Source of the DNA: Pontederia crassipes
Taxonomy: Eukaryota > Streptophyta > Magnoliopsida > Commelinales > Pontederiaceae
Assembly (NCBI GenBank): GCA_030549335.1
Contig: CM060183.1
Span: 34,160,768-34,224,767, forward strand
Length of the DNA stretch: 64,000 nt
Reading direction: 5' to 3'
In this document: one piece after another, positions 35,441 through 48,178 of the stretch
Position numbering within the stretch: position 1 is the stretch's first letter
Layout: each line of letters starts with the position of its first letter
Notes under the pieces: model-generated
What the model saw: only the letters and a program-made list of their open reading frames with translations
The model's database searches: none
What the model was told of the DNA's origin: nothing
Position numbers and translations under genes: made by a program

Positions 35441-38400
35441 AACCCCAGAAAAAAAAGTATTATATCATACTATTTAATATAGAATTCTGCTATTTTAATT
35501 AGTACAGAAGTTTATTCTTCTATTTGTGTAAGATTATAGTGATATAATATTTTGAGGAGTTTAAAGTTTTGGCTCATATAGATATGATTAACACTTTTTT
35601 TACGTAGAATAATAAATAAATATATTTTGGATGTATATTATCGCATTAGCTATAGGCTATAGTGAATGTATCTTTTTTTAAGGTTAATTATCGAATATGA
35701 TAAGTGACTGAAACATCTTGATACAAAATATTTAGCAAGGTTTGAGAAGGATTCTCTTGTCAAAATGTATTGTTCAAAGTGGATCTAGTTGCCAACCTAT
35801 CATATATCTTTACCCAAAAAAACTTAGCATATATCTTGACTATAAGATGGTTTCTTTTTCTTCTTTAGATAGTGTTTGGATGATTGAACTTGGGAAAGTT
35901 TCGGAAATTGATTTTTTTTACTTTTAATTATTTTTAAATGTATATATTATTTATTTATTAATATATTATTATTCATCTTATAAACTAAATTATTCAATTT
36001 TACTAATTAAAAATTAAAAATGATTCAGTTTTAATAATTAAAAAATATTTTATTAATTAGTTAAATATTTTTCTTAGTATTATAGTATAATGAAATTAAA
36101 AAAATCATATTAATTAACTTTATTATGTAAACATATATGAATTATATTTATTGCATTATAATATTAATTAAATAAAATTAATGTAAGATCTTATGTATAA
36201 TATTATATTTATTATAATGGAATTTTATTAATTAAAATGTTCAATTGTTTTTAGAAAAAAATATATTATATTTGGACCTTAAGATTTACATAAATTTCAA
36301 ATAAACAAATACAAATAATATTTCTATTTAATATAATTTTATACCTCATAAAATAATAAATTATAGTTTTAGTTCTTACTTTTATTCAAATACCCACTAA
36401 AAATTATCTATTAAATCAACTTTTTAAAATCTCATTATTACATTTTTCATTCAAAACTCACTAAATTTTTTTCATCTAATCGACTAGTTCTCGGGAACTC
36501 AACAAGAACTTAAAGTTTTCATTCAAACGTCTCGGCTGTGACGTTGAAATAATGGCTAGCTCTCAAGGATATTGAGTTGCCGGTCTATATCAAAGGAGTG
36601 GCCATTTTTAACATATGACTAGATCAGTCAATCCCACTAATTCAATAGTGAATCATATTGAGATAAAAACTTGTCTTTGAACAAATCAAGATGAACCAAA
36701 TGCAAACTAGATTTTTCAAATTAATAAAATAAAGAAGATTATATGAAAAAAATATAAACTATATAAAGTCTAATAATGAAATAAAGATAAAAGAACAGAA
36801 TTTATAAAGATTATGTAATAAATCATATTATGGAGTGAGGATTAAAATGTAAATTAGATTTGAAATTTTTGGACTAAAAAATAGAAAAGAGCAGCAAAGA
36901 AATTTAAAGAAAAAATAAAAAAAATTCTAAATAAAATAACTGAAAAATAAGAAAAATAATTTGTTAAATTATTGTAAGAAATGTTTAGTGAAAATATCTT
37001 GTTAATATTTTATTATTTTGAAATGATGATTAAACATTTTTTAAAAAAAACTTTTCTATTTTTATTTAAATTATATGCTAAAAGGAAATGTAAATATTAT
37101 TATGTTATTAAAAAAATAATTTGATGCGATTGAACCTGATTGAATTGTCGACATGACTGATCGAGCAATTCCATTTTATAAACATTGCTAATGAAGAATT
37201 TTCTAGAGTTACTTTATGTATGTACTCTTAACTTTGATTGATTCTCATTTTGATTCGCAACTTAAATTTGTAACCAAAAGATATACAAACTTTGCACGAT
37301 TTTTATGGCGGATTCTCTTTTATGTGTGATCGTAGGTTTTTCGATTTCTTGATGGTATGACTTTGATTAATAATATAAAAATAATCATATGGGTTTAAAT
37401 TCAAAGTATATGTTCATATATAGTTCTATAATTTTGATTGATTTCCATTTATTTTCTCAACTTAAGTTTGTAACTAAATGAATCTCAAGCTTTACACAAT
37501 TTTCACTAGAGGACCTTTATCAGAGAACAAAACTTTCAATTTCACTCGAGAATTGATAAGCAAAGCCAATATATGTGAGTATTTTAACCATTTAATTTTT
37601 TTTCAATTGAGTCAAAAAATATCCTATGATTATGTCCTAAATCATTGATTTTTTAACTTGGGCATGTCTTGACTGATTCTTCATATGAAATCCTTCTGCT
37701 AACCTTACTTGCATCTTTCCTCTATTTTCCTTCATCGTGCTCAAATCCTGGAAGATCTAACTTCTATCGACTCCACTTTCACCTCATCAAAACTAGTAAG
37801 GGGTTTTTTTTCTCTCTGTTTCTCTCTTTTTTCTTGACATGTCTTGGAAGACAATTTTGTTTTTAAAGAAATTATTTTTAATGATTATTGGATATTTATA
37901 TTTTAGTTTATTGAAAACATTTTTTAATAGTTAAGATGCTTACGTCACTTTACCAATTATCCTATGACTCAATAATTTTTATTCACTTGCCACTTAAAAT
38001 TCAAAATTGGAAAAAAAATATAGTACTATGTAAAAGGAATCTTCCATGAAAATTGTGTGGAGATCATTTAGTTGCAAACTTAAATTGAGGGATCAATATG
38101 AGAACCAATTAAAATTAAGGGACATACAAATTATATTTGAACTTAACTTATATTATTATTTTGTATTATCGATTAAAATCACATCATCAAGAAATAAAAA
38201 AAACTGATGGTATAGGTGAAAGGAACTTCTCATAAAAAATATAGAAAATTTGTGTATCTTTCTCTTAAAAAATTTAAATTGAAAAACCAAAATGAAAATG
38301 GATGAAAATTAGTGAACCATACCTCAAACTTACTCATTTCTTGTATAACAACTCAAAATTGTACATTATTTGTCGGGTAATGCTATATCCTCCTAAATTA

Positions 38401-38544
38401 GGAGGATAAGCCTCTAATTTGTCTCACAATGACTCATATAATAATTTTATCAATTTGTAGAGGTATTTTAAATATGTGAGTATTAGAAGGATTATTAAGT
38501 TAAAATTTTAAGATAGATGAATCATTTTCCTTGTTCGCAAGTTC
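35441..38544. other. AT-rich intergenic DNA
   Basis: No gene is supported. A short piece at 36538-36580 (GACGTTGAAATAATGGCTAGC) matches the unit 1 flank near 16930. The rest is AT-rich with short, unsupported open frames. Confidence 0.5.
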
Positions 38545-38650
38545 ACAAAGGAAGTCTCCATTCATGCATTTAATTAAGTGACATGACCCCTTATGGGTTA
38601 TGTGGTTGAGTGGTAGACAACTAACTGGTCAGTAGTAGTGAAGCACTCAT
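38545..38650 (+). repeat. Flank module shared with BURP unit 5
   Basis: The order CATTCATGCATTTAATTAAG, then a GACATGACCCCTTATGG region and GTGGTAGACAACTA is matched at 59318-59405 (CGTTCATGCATATTGAAG through GTGGTAGACTACTA), upstream of unit 5. It is another relic of the duplicated BURP flank. Confidence 0.55.
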
Positions 38651-38717
38651 CATTTCCAAATTCTAATACTGTTTGGAGAGTGGAATCATAATTACTCTAA
38701 ATTTTAAATTCTAATGA

Positions 38718-40494
38718 CACTACAAGAAAATCACAATTTTCCGACGGATAATTTTCGACGGTTCTAAATCCGTCGCAATTTGCGATGGATTTTTCGACGG
38801 TTCCGTTTTCGACGGATTTTTCGACGGTTATGACCGTCGGAAATAATTTATATTATTATTTAATTTTTCGACGATTAGGAACGTCGATATTTTCGACGGA
38901 TATCCATCCGTCGTAATTTCCGACGACTTTTCCGACGGTTATGACCGTCGAAAATAAAAAAATTAAATTATGTATTTTTTATATTATTATTAAATGTTTT
39001 CGACGGATTTTCCGATGGTCAAGACCGTCGGAAATAAAAAAATTAATTATATAATTTATTATATTATTATTTAATTTTTCGACGATTAGGACCGTCGATA
39101 TTTCCGACGGATATCCAACCGTCGCAATTTCCGACGACTTTTCCGACGGTTATGACCGTCGGAAATAAAAAAATTAAATTATGTATTTTTTATATTATTA
39201 TTAAATGTTTTCGACGGATTTTTCGACGGTCAAGACCGTCGAAAATAAAAAAATTAATTATATAATTTATTATATTATTATTTAATTTTTTGACGATTAG
39301 GACCGTCGATATTTCCGACGGATATCCAACCGTCGCAAAATCTGTCGCAATTACCGACAGTCAAAACCGTCGGTAAAATAAAAAATAAATATTATATATA
39401 ACTAAATATATTTTCGACGGTCACAACCGTCGATAATTATAAAAATATTTAATATTTACGTTTTCGACGGCCGCAACCGTCGATAATTAAAATTTCGTTA
39501 TCCCGCTTTTTTTTTCCTTTTTCCCGCTTTCTTTCCACTTTTTCCCTTTATATATATTCCTCATTCATCTTCTCTCTCCCTCTTCCCTCTTCCCTCTTCC
39601 CTCTTCTCTCTCTCCCTCCTCCCTCCACTCCTCTCCTCTCTCTCTCTCCCGGCCGCGAGCACCCCTCCCGCCCGTCGGACGCCGACGACCATCCCACGCC
39701 GGACGCCGGCGACCCTCTCCCGCACCGGCGTATCTCTCTCTCCCGCTCCGCGCCGGCGTCTCTCTCTCTGCTGTCGGCCGGCCGGAGGCCGGATCCGGCT
39801 GTGGCCATTCGGATCCGGCCTCCAGCGGCCGGATCGGCAGCCAGGCGGTCGGATCCGGCCTCCAGCGGCCGGATCGGCCGCCCAGCTGCCGGATCGGCCT
39901 CCAGGCGGCCGGATCCGGCCTCCAGCGACCGGATCCGGCCTCCGGATCCAGCCTCCAGCGGCCAGATCCGAACGCCAAGCGGCCGGATCCGGCCGCTAAT
40001 TTTTTTATATTTAAAAAATTATTTGCGACGGTTGCGACCGTCTAAAGATCGACGGTGCGATGTCCGTCCAAAGTTTCGACAATTGAGACCGTCGAAAAGT
40101 TACGATGGCTCGAACCACTGGCCTTTTCCGGCGGTTGCAACCGTCGGAAATATCCACGGTTCGAACCGCCGGCCTTTTCCGACGGTTGCAATCATCGGAA
40201 ATATCGACGGTTCTAATCGTCGGAAATATCGACAGTTCGAACCGCCGGGCACTTTTCCGGCGGTTGCAACCGTCGAAAAATTTCGACGGGTCGAACCGTC
40301 GGGGACTTTTTCGACGGCCAGAACCGTCGATATTTGCGACGGATTTTTTTGAGCCGTCGCAAGTCCATTTGCGACGAGCGTTTTTTCGACGGATCGATTC
40401 CGACTAAAAAACTATCGGTAATTGCGTTACCGACGGTTTTCGGACTGATTACCGACGGTCCGGACCGTCGGTAATCCGTGTTTTTCTAGTAGTG
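38718..40494. mobile_element. Non-autonomous CACTA element, 1777 bp
   Basis: It begins CACTACAAGAAAA and ends TTTTTCTAGTAGTG, and is flanked by the 3-bp duplication TGA (38715-38717 and 40495-40497), as expected for CACTA transposons. Both subterminal regions are packed with palindromes of the type CGACGG...CCGTCG. The left arm carries a tandem duplication with a period of about 211 bp (about 38880-39300). The middle has a TATA/CT-rich stretch (about 39545-39660) and tandem GGCCGGATCCGGCC motifs. No transposase is encoded; the Arg/Gly-rich open frames at 39548-40407 reflect composition. Confidence 0.93.
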
Positions 40495-40497
40495 TGA

Positions 40498-42329
40498 GTA
40501 GTTAGATCCTTAAATTAATTCACAATATGATTAAAAATAATTAAACATAATGTTAAAAATTAATAAAAAATGTGGTTTAAGTGATTAGTTTTAATTTTCT
40601 ATTTTGTATCATTCTTTATCTCGTGATATCATTTGCTAAAATCATCTGGAATCAATGGTTGGTCCCGTGGATGATTTGTAATTGCTCCATGGCTGTGTTT
40701 GAATGCAAAAATTTAATTTCTTATTAGTTTTGAGGATTAATCAATTAGATAGAAAAGTTTAGATTTGATGTTTGGATGAAAAGTGTAATAATGGAGAATT
40801 AAAATTTTGATTTGACAGGTAAATTTTAGTAATTATTTGGATAAAAAGTAAGAAGTGAAGAAATAAATTCTTTTTTATAATATAATAAATCTTATATTAA
40901 ATAATATTATATTTTAAGATAATGTAAAATATAGTTTAAAAATAATATTAACAATAAATAAATAATCAATAATATTTAATATAAACAATAATATAAATAA
41001 TTTTTTAAATAATATCTTAATATAATATAAATTAGATTATATGTAATTTACATCAATAATATCTTAATATACTATAAATTAGATTATATATATTAAAATA
41101 ATAAAAATTTAATTAGTAAATTAATTATATTGTAATTTAATAATAATAATCATGATGTATACCTTAGTTTTATTTAATTTTTAATGGACTTATTATAATT
41201 ATAATTTTCATTAAGTCTAAATAAATTTTTTTATGGACTGTATTTTAATATTTTTTTATAATTTACTTAATATTACAGTGCAATACCTATTTCAAAATAT
41301 TTCATTTTACTTTTATATTATAAAAAGTAATATCTTTATTTATTTTGTTTAGTGGTAGTTAGCTTAATAATTAAAATAATTCTTCTATTTACTAATATTA
41401 TCTTTTTAGAAAAATAAATAATATTTTTTAAATTTAATTTAAAAGTTTTTTATTATTACTTAAAACTTCATGTACTTCCTATATTGTTTTCTTATTTTCT
41501 TCCTCCTTAATGATATGGGGCCCATCATAAAGTTGAAATGAAAAAAAGGTTGGTTGAGATCTTGAACAAGAACTTTGTAGTTCTTGCATGGAGTGATAAC
41601 TAATTTGAACTAAATGTGTTGACCAGAATTTTACTTCTAGTGGGGCCCATATGAACTCAAGGGTGTTTGATAGAACTATGCAAAGTTGTGATGCAAAGTT
41701 CTCATTCAAAGATTGCCTATGAGATCTTGTGTCCCATGCATCTTGGCTTCTCATATTGGTTAATAATTTGCGCATATTAAAATTTTTGTGGTTCATCTCC
41801 ATATCAATGCTCTAAAATTCGTTGCAGTCATTGATCTGAATTAATAATCGGGCCATATTAAAGTGGTTGATCTGAATAATATAAATTAACAAAAACAAAA
41901 TATGTGAAATAAAATTTTCTCAATTCTCAATTCTTTTAAGGATGCGTAACAAATAAAATATAATATAATAAATTAAAACAAAATAATTTTAAAAGTCAAA
42001 TAAAGTATCCATTAAATAGTTATTACATAAAAGATGAAAAAAAATATAATTATAAATAAAAAGATATTGATGATATGTGATGAAAAATGAAAAGAAAAAG
42101 TTGGAGCATAAATTTCAAATATATATATATCTGTGTGTGCAGTGTTCTATTCTACAAAATTTTAATTTTTTATTCGATTTTTAATTGGATTAAAATGGAT
42201 CAACCTCATGAATGACTTTAAGATGGTTTCGTAGATCATCTTAAGGGTCGAACATGGAGCACTGCTCCTTACGTCATCATGCAGTCAATGCTACCCTACC
42301 CTGCATGAACCGGGAGCTGTAAGATGTAT
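40498..42329. other. AT-rich intergenic DNA
   Basis: No gene or delimitable element. Very AT-rich between 40850 and 41460. The 107-residue minus-strand open frame at 41479-41802 has no recognisable domain. Confidence 0.5.
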
Positions 42330-42540
42330 ATGCATTACGTTACGTAGGTGTGTGGGGTTGGGGGTGCCGGGTGTGGCTTGTTGGGAGGCAGGGGGAGATG
42401 GTGGTGGTGTTGGCAACAGCGACAAATATATACAATTGGCCTACAGGAAATAAAATTGACCTACATGCCCCATCCTTTGAGCATATTTTTTTGGCATATA
42501 TGGCTTCTCATGAAGCTTATCTAATTCACCGATAACGAAA
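42330..42540 (+). repeat. BURP-flank module shared with unit 1
   Basis: CATGCCCCATCCTTTGAGCA and TCTCATGAAGCTTATCTAAT match the module at about 14005-14135. A GT/GG-rich stretch (42345-42410) precedes it. Confidence 0.55.
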
Positions 42541-42834
42541 TATTAACAGCCACAAAAATATAATAATCTTAGTTAATAAACGAGTACATGGTTTTCCTTC
42601 CGTCCTCTGATGACAGTTTTTAATTTTCACAATTGCTTTTTCTGATCGAAGGTAAAAAGATTCACTAATCCTTGGACACTAAAACTAATGGCATCTTCTT
42701 CTCTAAATCCTAATTATTCTTAATATGATATTAGGGAATCTGATTGCTATTGCTCAAACAAACATGAAATCTCTCGAAAAAAATTGGCTTTCAGTTGAGT
42801 TGATTATTTAATATTATTAACTCAATACAAACTA
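42541..42834. other. Unassigned intergenic DNA
   Basis: Nothing recognised before the hAT element. Confidence 0.4.
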
Positions 42835-44475
42835 GGCTCTATTTGGTAAAGTCAAAAATAGCGTTTCAAGCAATATTTTAAAAATTGGATCAGAGATCGA
42901 ATCGGCGTGCCGATCGAGTCAAGGTTAGACCGATTCAATCGGGAGTCAACTGGTTAAACCGAATTTTTATATAATAATATTATTTATAATTATTTAAGAG
43001 TAATTTAATACATAAATTATTACAAAGATGATTAAATCAATTAAATAATAGATTTCTTTTTATTATTACTAATATAATAGTATAAATTTAATTTTAATAT
43101 AAATTTGTTTACTAATATATTATTACCAAATTTTATTCTCTTTTCATATATAACTCTCTTTTATTTTAGTAGTTTTTTTATTATTACTAATATAATAATC
43201 TAACTTCAATTTCAATCTAAATTTATTACTAATATATTATTACCGGATTTTATTTTCTTTCCACATATCTCTTTTGATTTAATTTGATTAATATTTTGTT
43301 TCTATTTTGATTTATTTCCTCTAGTCAAGGATTCAAGATCTTTCCTTTTATTTTCTTATTTTAAAATTATTTCCTTTTTCTCTCCTTTCACTTTCACGTG
43401 CAAAACTTTCCACTTTTATAAAATTATTTGAACATTCATATCCCCTAATAAAAACTTTCCATATTTTATTATTCTCTTAATAGTATATTTCAATTTTTAT
43501 TCATTCTCTCCAACTATCATCTTTCCTTTTATTTTCTTATTGTAAATACTTTCTTTTTTTTCTCCCTCAATCTTCATAACCTTCCAATTTCATCTAAAAT
43601 AATTTGGTAACTTTAAACTTTAATATCCCCTAATAAATGATTTCCATATATATTTTTGAAAAAAATAAAAAAACCGGGTTCAATCAGATTCACCGGTTCA
43701 ACCCGCTTTTTCCGATTTTTTCCGAGCCAACCCGATTCTTTAACATTTCCACTTTTACTAATGAACCGGACCGGTTTTCTTGCCGGTTCGCAATCGAATC
43801 GATTGAACCGACCGATCCGAATCGGTTCTTAAAATATTGGTTTCAAGTAGCGTTTAGCGATTAAAAGGTTATTTTATTTGTTTGGTAGCATTCATAATTA
43901 AGTAGAGTTTAGCGTTTTGAATGAAAAAATTGAAAAGTTACTTCTACTATCGTTTAGTTTTTAGCTTTTAGAGGTTTTTTTCGATTTTATCCTTATTCAA
44001 AGGTATTATTTCTTTTTTAATTTATCTTATTTTTTAAATTTTATTTTATCACCATTCAACAATATTCCTTTTATATTCATATTTAATTAACTACAAAATA
44101 TTTATTTTTTAACAATCGATATAGAAATTAGTTTAATAATTAATATTTGTATGAACTATATAAAATGTGTCATAAATATATTTTAATAATAATTTTACTT
44201 GTGAAATTATTTTATTTCATTGAGATATTAATTAATTAATTATTAAATTTTAATAAAATTTGTATAGCGATTGAATTGAATAATTTATTATATGTTCAAT
44301 TATGTCATTTTATATTCATCCACTAATTTTATTATTAAATTTATCAAACACTTATTTATTAATATCCAAAATAAACCGCTAATCATTAATCATCAGTCGT
44401 TATTCGCTATTTAAATCGCTATTCGCTCATTAATTTGTTATCCGCTTGTCAAACTATTAATTATGCCAGACAGAG
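42835..44475. mobile_element. Outer non-autonomous hAT-like element
   Basis: The left terminus GGCTCTATTTGGTAAAG and the right terminus, read inward as GGCTCTGTCTGGCATAA, are imperfect inverted repeats. The flanking 8-mers ACAAACTA and TCAAACTA match at seven of eight positions, which fits a hAT target duplication. The interior has repeated AGCGTTT/TAGCGATT words on both arms. Without the nested element it would be about 664 bp and has no coding capacity. Confidence 0.72.
42871..43839. mobile_element. Inner hAT-like element, 969 bp
   Basis: It starts CAATATTTTAAAAATTGG and ends with the inverse TTCTTAAAATATTG, flanked by the exact 8-bp duplication GTTTCAAG (42863-42870 and 43840-43847). The subterminal regions are rich in ACCGG, GGTTCAA and CCGATT words, typical of a common plant hAT-derived MITE group. 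It lies wholly inside the outer hAT element and is therefore younger. Confidence 0.88.
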
Positions 44476-44921
44476 CCTCAAACTAACTCCGGTCCCCATT
44501 TCTGCATTTGAACTCCCAGTGGGAAAAAACTGCTTGCGTACGGGAAGAAATATGTTTTCTTTTTTTTTTTTTTTTTTTTGGGGAAGAACTATCTCGAGCC
44601 TTATAGTTATCCATTATGTCATCTCTATATAACTTTTTTTTAAAAAAATCTCTATTACATCACAAGAACATGTCCAAGAGTTAGATCCAAAATATGAAAA
44701 GTACATAATCTGAAAACCATTATTTTTACCTATCTAAAAATGTATTTTAGTCTCTTAAAATGAAAAATTATTATATCCATTAGTATATTATTACTTACGA
44801 CCGATCTACGGCCAGACGCCCAATAATACAATAACGATAATGATCCAATGCCACTTTGCATACTTACGTGTTCGATGGACATTGGGTTCAATTATAATTT
44901 GGTGTACCTGTCTCGAACTTG

Positions 44922-44961
<40 letters not shown>

Positions 44962-45043
44962 CGGTGACCGCTGAAAAAAATAGTTTTAACTATATATATA
45001 TACATAGTGTATTTTATAAATAATATGTACCCCTCTCACCGAC
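44476..45043 (+). promoter_or_regulatory. 5' flank of BURP unit 3
   Basis: Non-coding, with a 20-T run at 44560-44579 and a TA tract at about 44930-44960. The last 25 bases before the TATA box are conserved with unit 1. Confidence 0.4.
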
Positions 45044-45051
45044 TATAAAAA
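45044..45051 (+). promoter_or_regulatory. TATA box of BURP unit 3
   Basis: TATAAAAA in the shared CTCACCGAC context, about 67 bp upstream of the ATG. Unit 1 has TATAAATA here, and its leader is about 46 bp longer. Confidence 0.65.
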
Positions 45052-45110
45052 GGAATCACATACCCTCGTCAGTTGCCACCGAGCACAAGTAGCCCGCTAG
45101 CTTTTCTACT

Positions 45111-45795
45111 ATGGCAGGCTTCTTCACCACTATATTCCACTTGTTCCTGATCTCTGTAAGAATAATATATAGGAGACGTCTATAATTCTCTAATAAACTT
45201 TTGCTTCGTCACATATATCAAAGTATTTTTGTTTATAAACTTAGGTTTCATTTACGAAGTACCTTTTTTCATGAAAAATATCGATACAAATGCGCTCTAA
45301 ACTTTTATTGATTGCTTGTTCATTGTTCATTATTATTAGCTCGTAGCTGTGAGCCATGCAGCAAGAACTCCGGAGGATTATTGGCACTCGGTCCTTCCAC
45401 ACACACGTGTTCCAAATGCCATTAAAGATGTTCTAAATCCTGGTAATTATTCCCTGCGTGCATCTATGTTATATACTTCAAATTTATTTGATTTATGCTT
45501 AAAATTATAATTATATACCAAGAGAAAATGGTGCCTAATTCAGAGTGTTTCTGCAGGTGAGAAGCAATACTTCCACGTCGACAACGAAGAATACATAAAA
45601 CTCTTTAACGATAATTTTAAGTGGGCACGGGACAACTCATCAGATGATTATATGGACCTCATACGGTCTCACTCCCTCATAAGCATCAGTTTATACATCA
45701 TTGAAGAGGACGTCCTCAGGCCTGGTGCCAAGATGAACTTTCTTACGGGGTCACCTTCCTCTCCCGTCAAAGCGCGGAATCCTGTTAACATTTAG
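45111..45795 (+). pseudogene. BURP gene truncated by an LTR (unit 3)
   Basis: Exon 1 (45111-45155) and exon 2 (45340-45442) have the same lengths and GT-AG sites as in unit 1 and encode a signal peptide (MAGFFTTIFHLFLIS) and RTPEDYWHSVLPHTRVPNAI. Exon 3 (from 45557) is homologous up to the EEDVLRPGAKM segment. Then 16 bp are missing relative to unit 1, which shifts the frame. Homology stops after GCGGAATCC at 45782, where TGTTAACA of a copia LTR starts. Translation would run four codons into the LTR and stop at TAG (45793-45795), giving 128 residues. The whole Cys-His part of the BURP domain is lost and is not found beyond the insertion. Confidence 0.9.
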
Positions 45796-46588
45796 AAGAG
45801 AAGTGTATTGCCGGAAAATATGTGCAGGATTCGGAGATTCCTGAGATACGGCTTTTCATTTATATAGTAAGAGTTTGTACACTGTGTTGATGCTGTACAA
45901 TTGCATTACAACGTACAGAACTAAGTAGAATGCTACAGTGTACCGAACATAATAGAAATACGAAATACAGAACACATGTGATACGCATGTGGAGAAGAAG
46001 AGAAGAAGAGAAAAGCTATCAGATATCAGCATGGGCGGACCTACATGTTGATTAATGAGGTCAATTGACCCCATTAAAGTTTAAAAGTTTATTATATAGG
46101 TATTAACTTAAGTAACAATCAATATAAGTTAAATCTTATTACTAATGTTCTCATCTTTTTTTTTTTTTTGCTTTGAAATAAAATATGATATATTGTGTTT
46201 ATATTATCTCTATTACATAATTTATTTTCATAGTTAACTCTTCACATTCTATCTTAATTTTTTAATTTATCTTAACTATATATCTATTAGTATAAATTTA
46301 AATTATTTTTAACGAACAAAATCACGCTTAATATCATATTACTAGTTTTTATAGTAACTTATTACTATGCATTTTTATTGCTTCTTTGTGAACGATTGTA
46401 CGATATAATATATCGACTTGGAATCAATTAACAATATCAACAATAAGCTTATTGCATAAAAAATTGAAACAATTTTCAATTAATTTATATTTCAAATATA
46501 ATACTTTTCATATTAATATTTTATAAAAAAATTGCACCCATGAGCTCAAGGGTCCTAGGTCCGCCCCTGGATATCAGATATCACAACA
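45783..46588 (-). mobile_element. Copia 2 3' LTR, interrupted by a hAT MITE
   Basis: On the plus strand it starts TGTTAACATTTAG and ends GATATCACAACA, so the tips are inverted TGTT/AACA. The purine-rich GCGGGAGCG on the minus strand directly precedes it as polypurine tract. Without the 540-bp MITE and its 8-bp duplication the LTR is about 258 bp. Confidence 0.8.
46030..46569. mobile_element. hAT MITE, 540 bp, inside the copia 2 LTR
   Basis: The termini CATGGGCGGACCTAC and, inverted at the right end, CAGGGGCGGACCTAG match plant hAT elements with CAGGGGCGGA tips. An exact 8-bp duplication GATATCAG flanks it (46022-46029 and 46570-46577). The interior is AT-rich and non-coding. Confidence 0.9.
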
Positions 46589-48178
46589 CGCTCCCGCAAA
46601 CGAAGCATGGTGAACATTGAACATGCCAAGTTTGGATACCAAGAACTCATGCTGCTTACTGCCAAGAATTTTAGTGAAGATATCAGCGACTTGATCAGCG
46701 GTAGCAAGATGATATGGTCTGATAAAACTTGATAGAATTTTAGCTCGAACAAAATGACAATCAACATCGATGTTTAGTTCTTTCATGAAAAATAGGATTG
46801 TTAGCAATATGCAGAGCCACCTAACTATCACAACCAACAGGTATAGGAAGATGAACGTGAACTCCAAGCTCTGCAAATATCTGTTGTATCCAGATGAGAT
46901 CAGCAACCAAAGCAGCAAGACTTCGATACTCTGATTCAGCTGAAGAACGCGAGACTGTTTTCTTAGATTTCCAGGAAATGAGGGCGGAACCAAGCTGAAC
47001 ACAAAAACCAGTAATTGAACACCTGGTATGAATGCACGCAGCCCAATCAACATCACAGAACCCTGAAGATTAGTCGAAGAAACAGCCGAAAAGAAAAAGG
47101 CCATAGCTGGGTTGTTTCTTCAAATAACGAACCACATGAACTGCTGCTGCCATATGAGAAGCCTTCGAGCATTGCATGAACTGACTCAGATGTTGAACAT
47201 AAAATGAGATGTCAGGACGTGTAATGGTGAGATAAATGAGCATGCCAATTAAGCGCTGATATTCTAAAGGATCTTTTAATAGTGGTTCAGGAGAAGAAAG
47301 AGGAACAACTTCATCATAAGAAACTGAAGTCAACTTGGCATCTGCTCCAAAGGCACATCAACCACCTTAGCTCCAGAAAGACCCGAATCAGCAATTAAAT
47401 CCAAGGCATACTTCCGCTGGTTGAGGGCAATGCCAGACTTAGAACGAAGAACTTCAAGGCCAAGAAAGAACTTTGAGGGTCCTAGTTCCTTAAGCTTGAA
47501 ATTGGTACAAAGAACATATTTGGCATCTTGAATGAGTTCAGAATTATCTCCTGTAATAATGATATCATCCACGTAGACAAGGAAAACAACAATACCATGA
47601 GATGTCTGCTTAGTAAACATGGAATAATCAAGTAAACTCTGCTTGTAACCAGCTGAAACTAGAACCTGTGTGAGTTTGAGATTCCATTGACGAGAGGCCT
47701 ATTTTAATCCGTATAAAGATTTACGAAGTCGACAAACCTGATTAGAATTATGGTTCTCAGCAGTGGAAAAACCTAGAGGAAGTTGCATATACACTTCCTC
47801 AAAGAGATCGCCGTTAAGGAAGGCATTGTTGATGTCAAGATGAAACAAGGGCCAAGATTTCTGGGCAGCAACAGAAAAAAGACATTGAATAGTAGACATT
47901 TTAGCCACTGATGAAAAAGTCTCTTTATAATCAATGCCCTCAAGTTGAGTAAAACCTTTCGCAACGTGCCTGGCTTTGTATCGTTCAATTTCACCATTAA
48001 AATTGAGTTTAGCCTTATATACCCATTTACATCCAATTGCTAATTTTCCTGCAAGAAGACTAACAACATCCCATGTGTGATTATCCTGTAAAGCTTCCAT
48101 CTCAAATCTCATAGCCTCGACCCATTTAGGATCACGAGCTACTTGAGAAAATGTAGAAGGCTCATTGACTGCATTCAA
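46589..48178 (-). pseudogene. Copia 2 reverse transcriptase and RNase H
   Basis: 48178-47699 encodes EPSTFSQVARDPKWVEAM, LAIGCKWVYKAK, GIDYKETFS and NAFLNGDLFEEVYM. 47620-47330 encodes VYVDDIIITGDN with the YVDD core. 47333-47070 and the frames to 46589 hold the connection and RNase H parts, with LTITRPDISF and VADIFTKILGSKQHEFL near the end. Stops and frame changes separate the pieces. Confidence 0.9.

Noticed and set aside
38718-39500. Regularly spaced palindromes that could suggest a CRISPR-like array
   Set aside because: The spacing is irregular, the spacers are AT-rich and themselves repeated, and the block lies between CACTA termini in plant DNA.
39548-40407. Arg/Gly/Pro-rich open frames on both strands inside the CACTA element
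   Set aside because: They follow the tandem GGCCGGATC and CGACGG motifs. The same pattern occurs in the second CACTA copy without a conserved frame, and no transposase motif is present.
41479-41802. 107-residue minus-strand open frame
   Set aside because: No recognised domain, no neighbouring exon with splice sites, and AT-rich surroundings; treated as chance.
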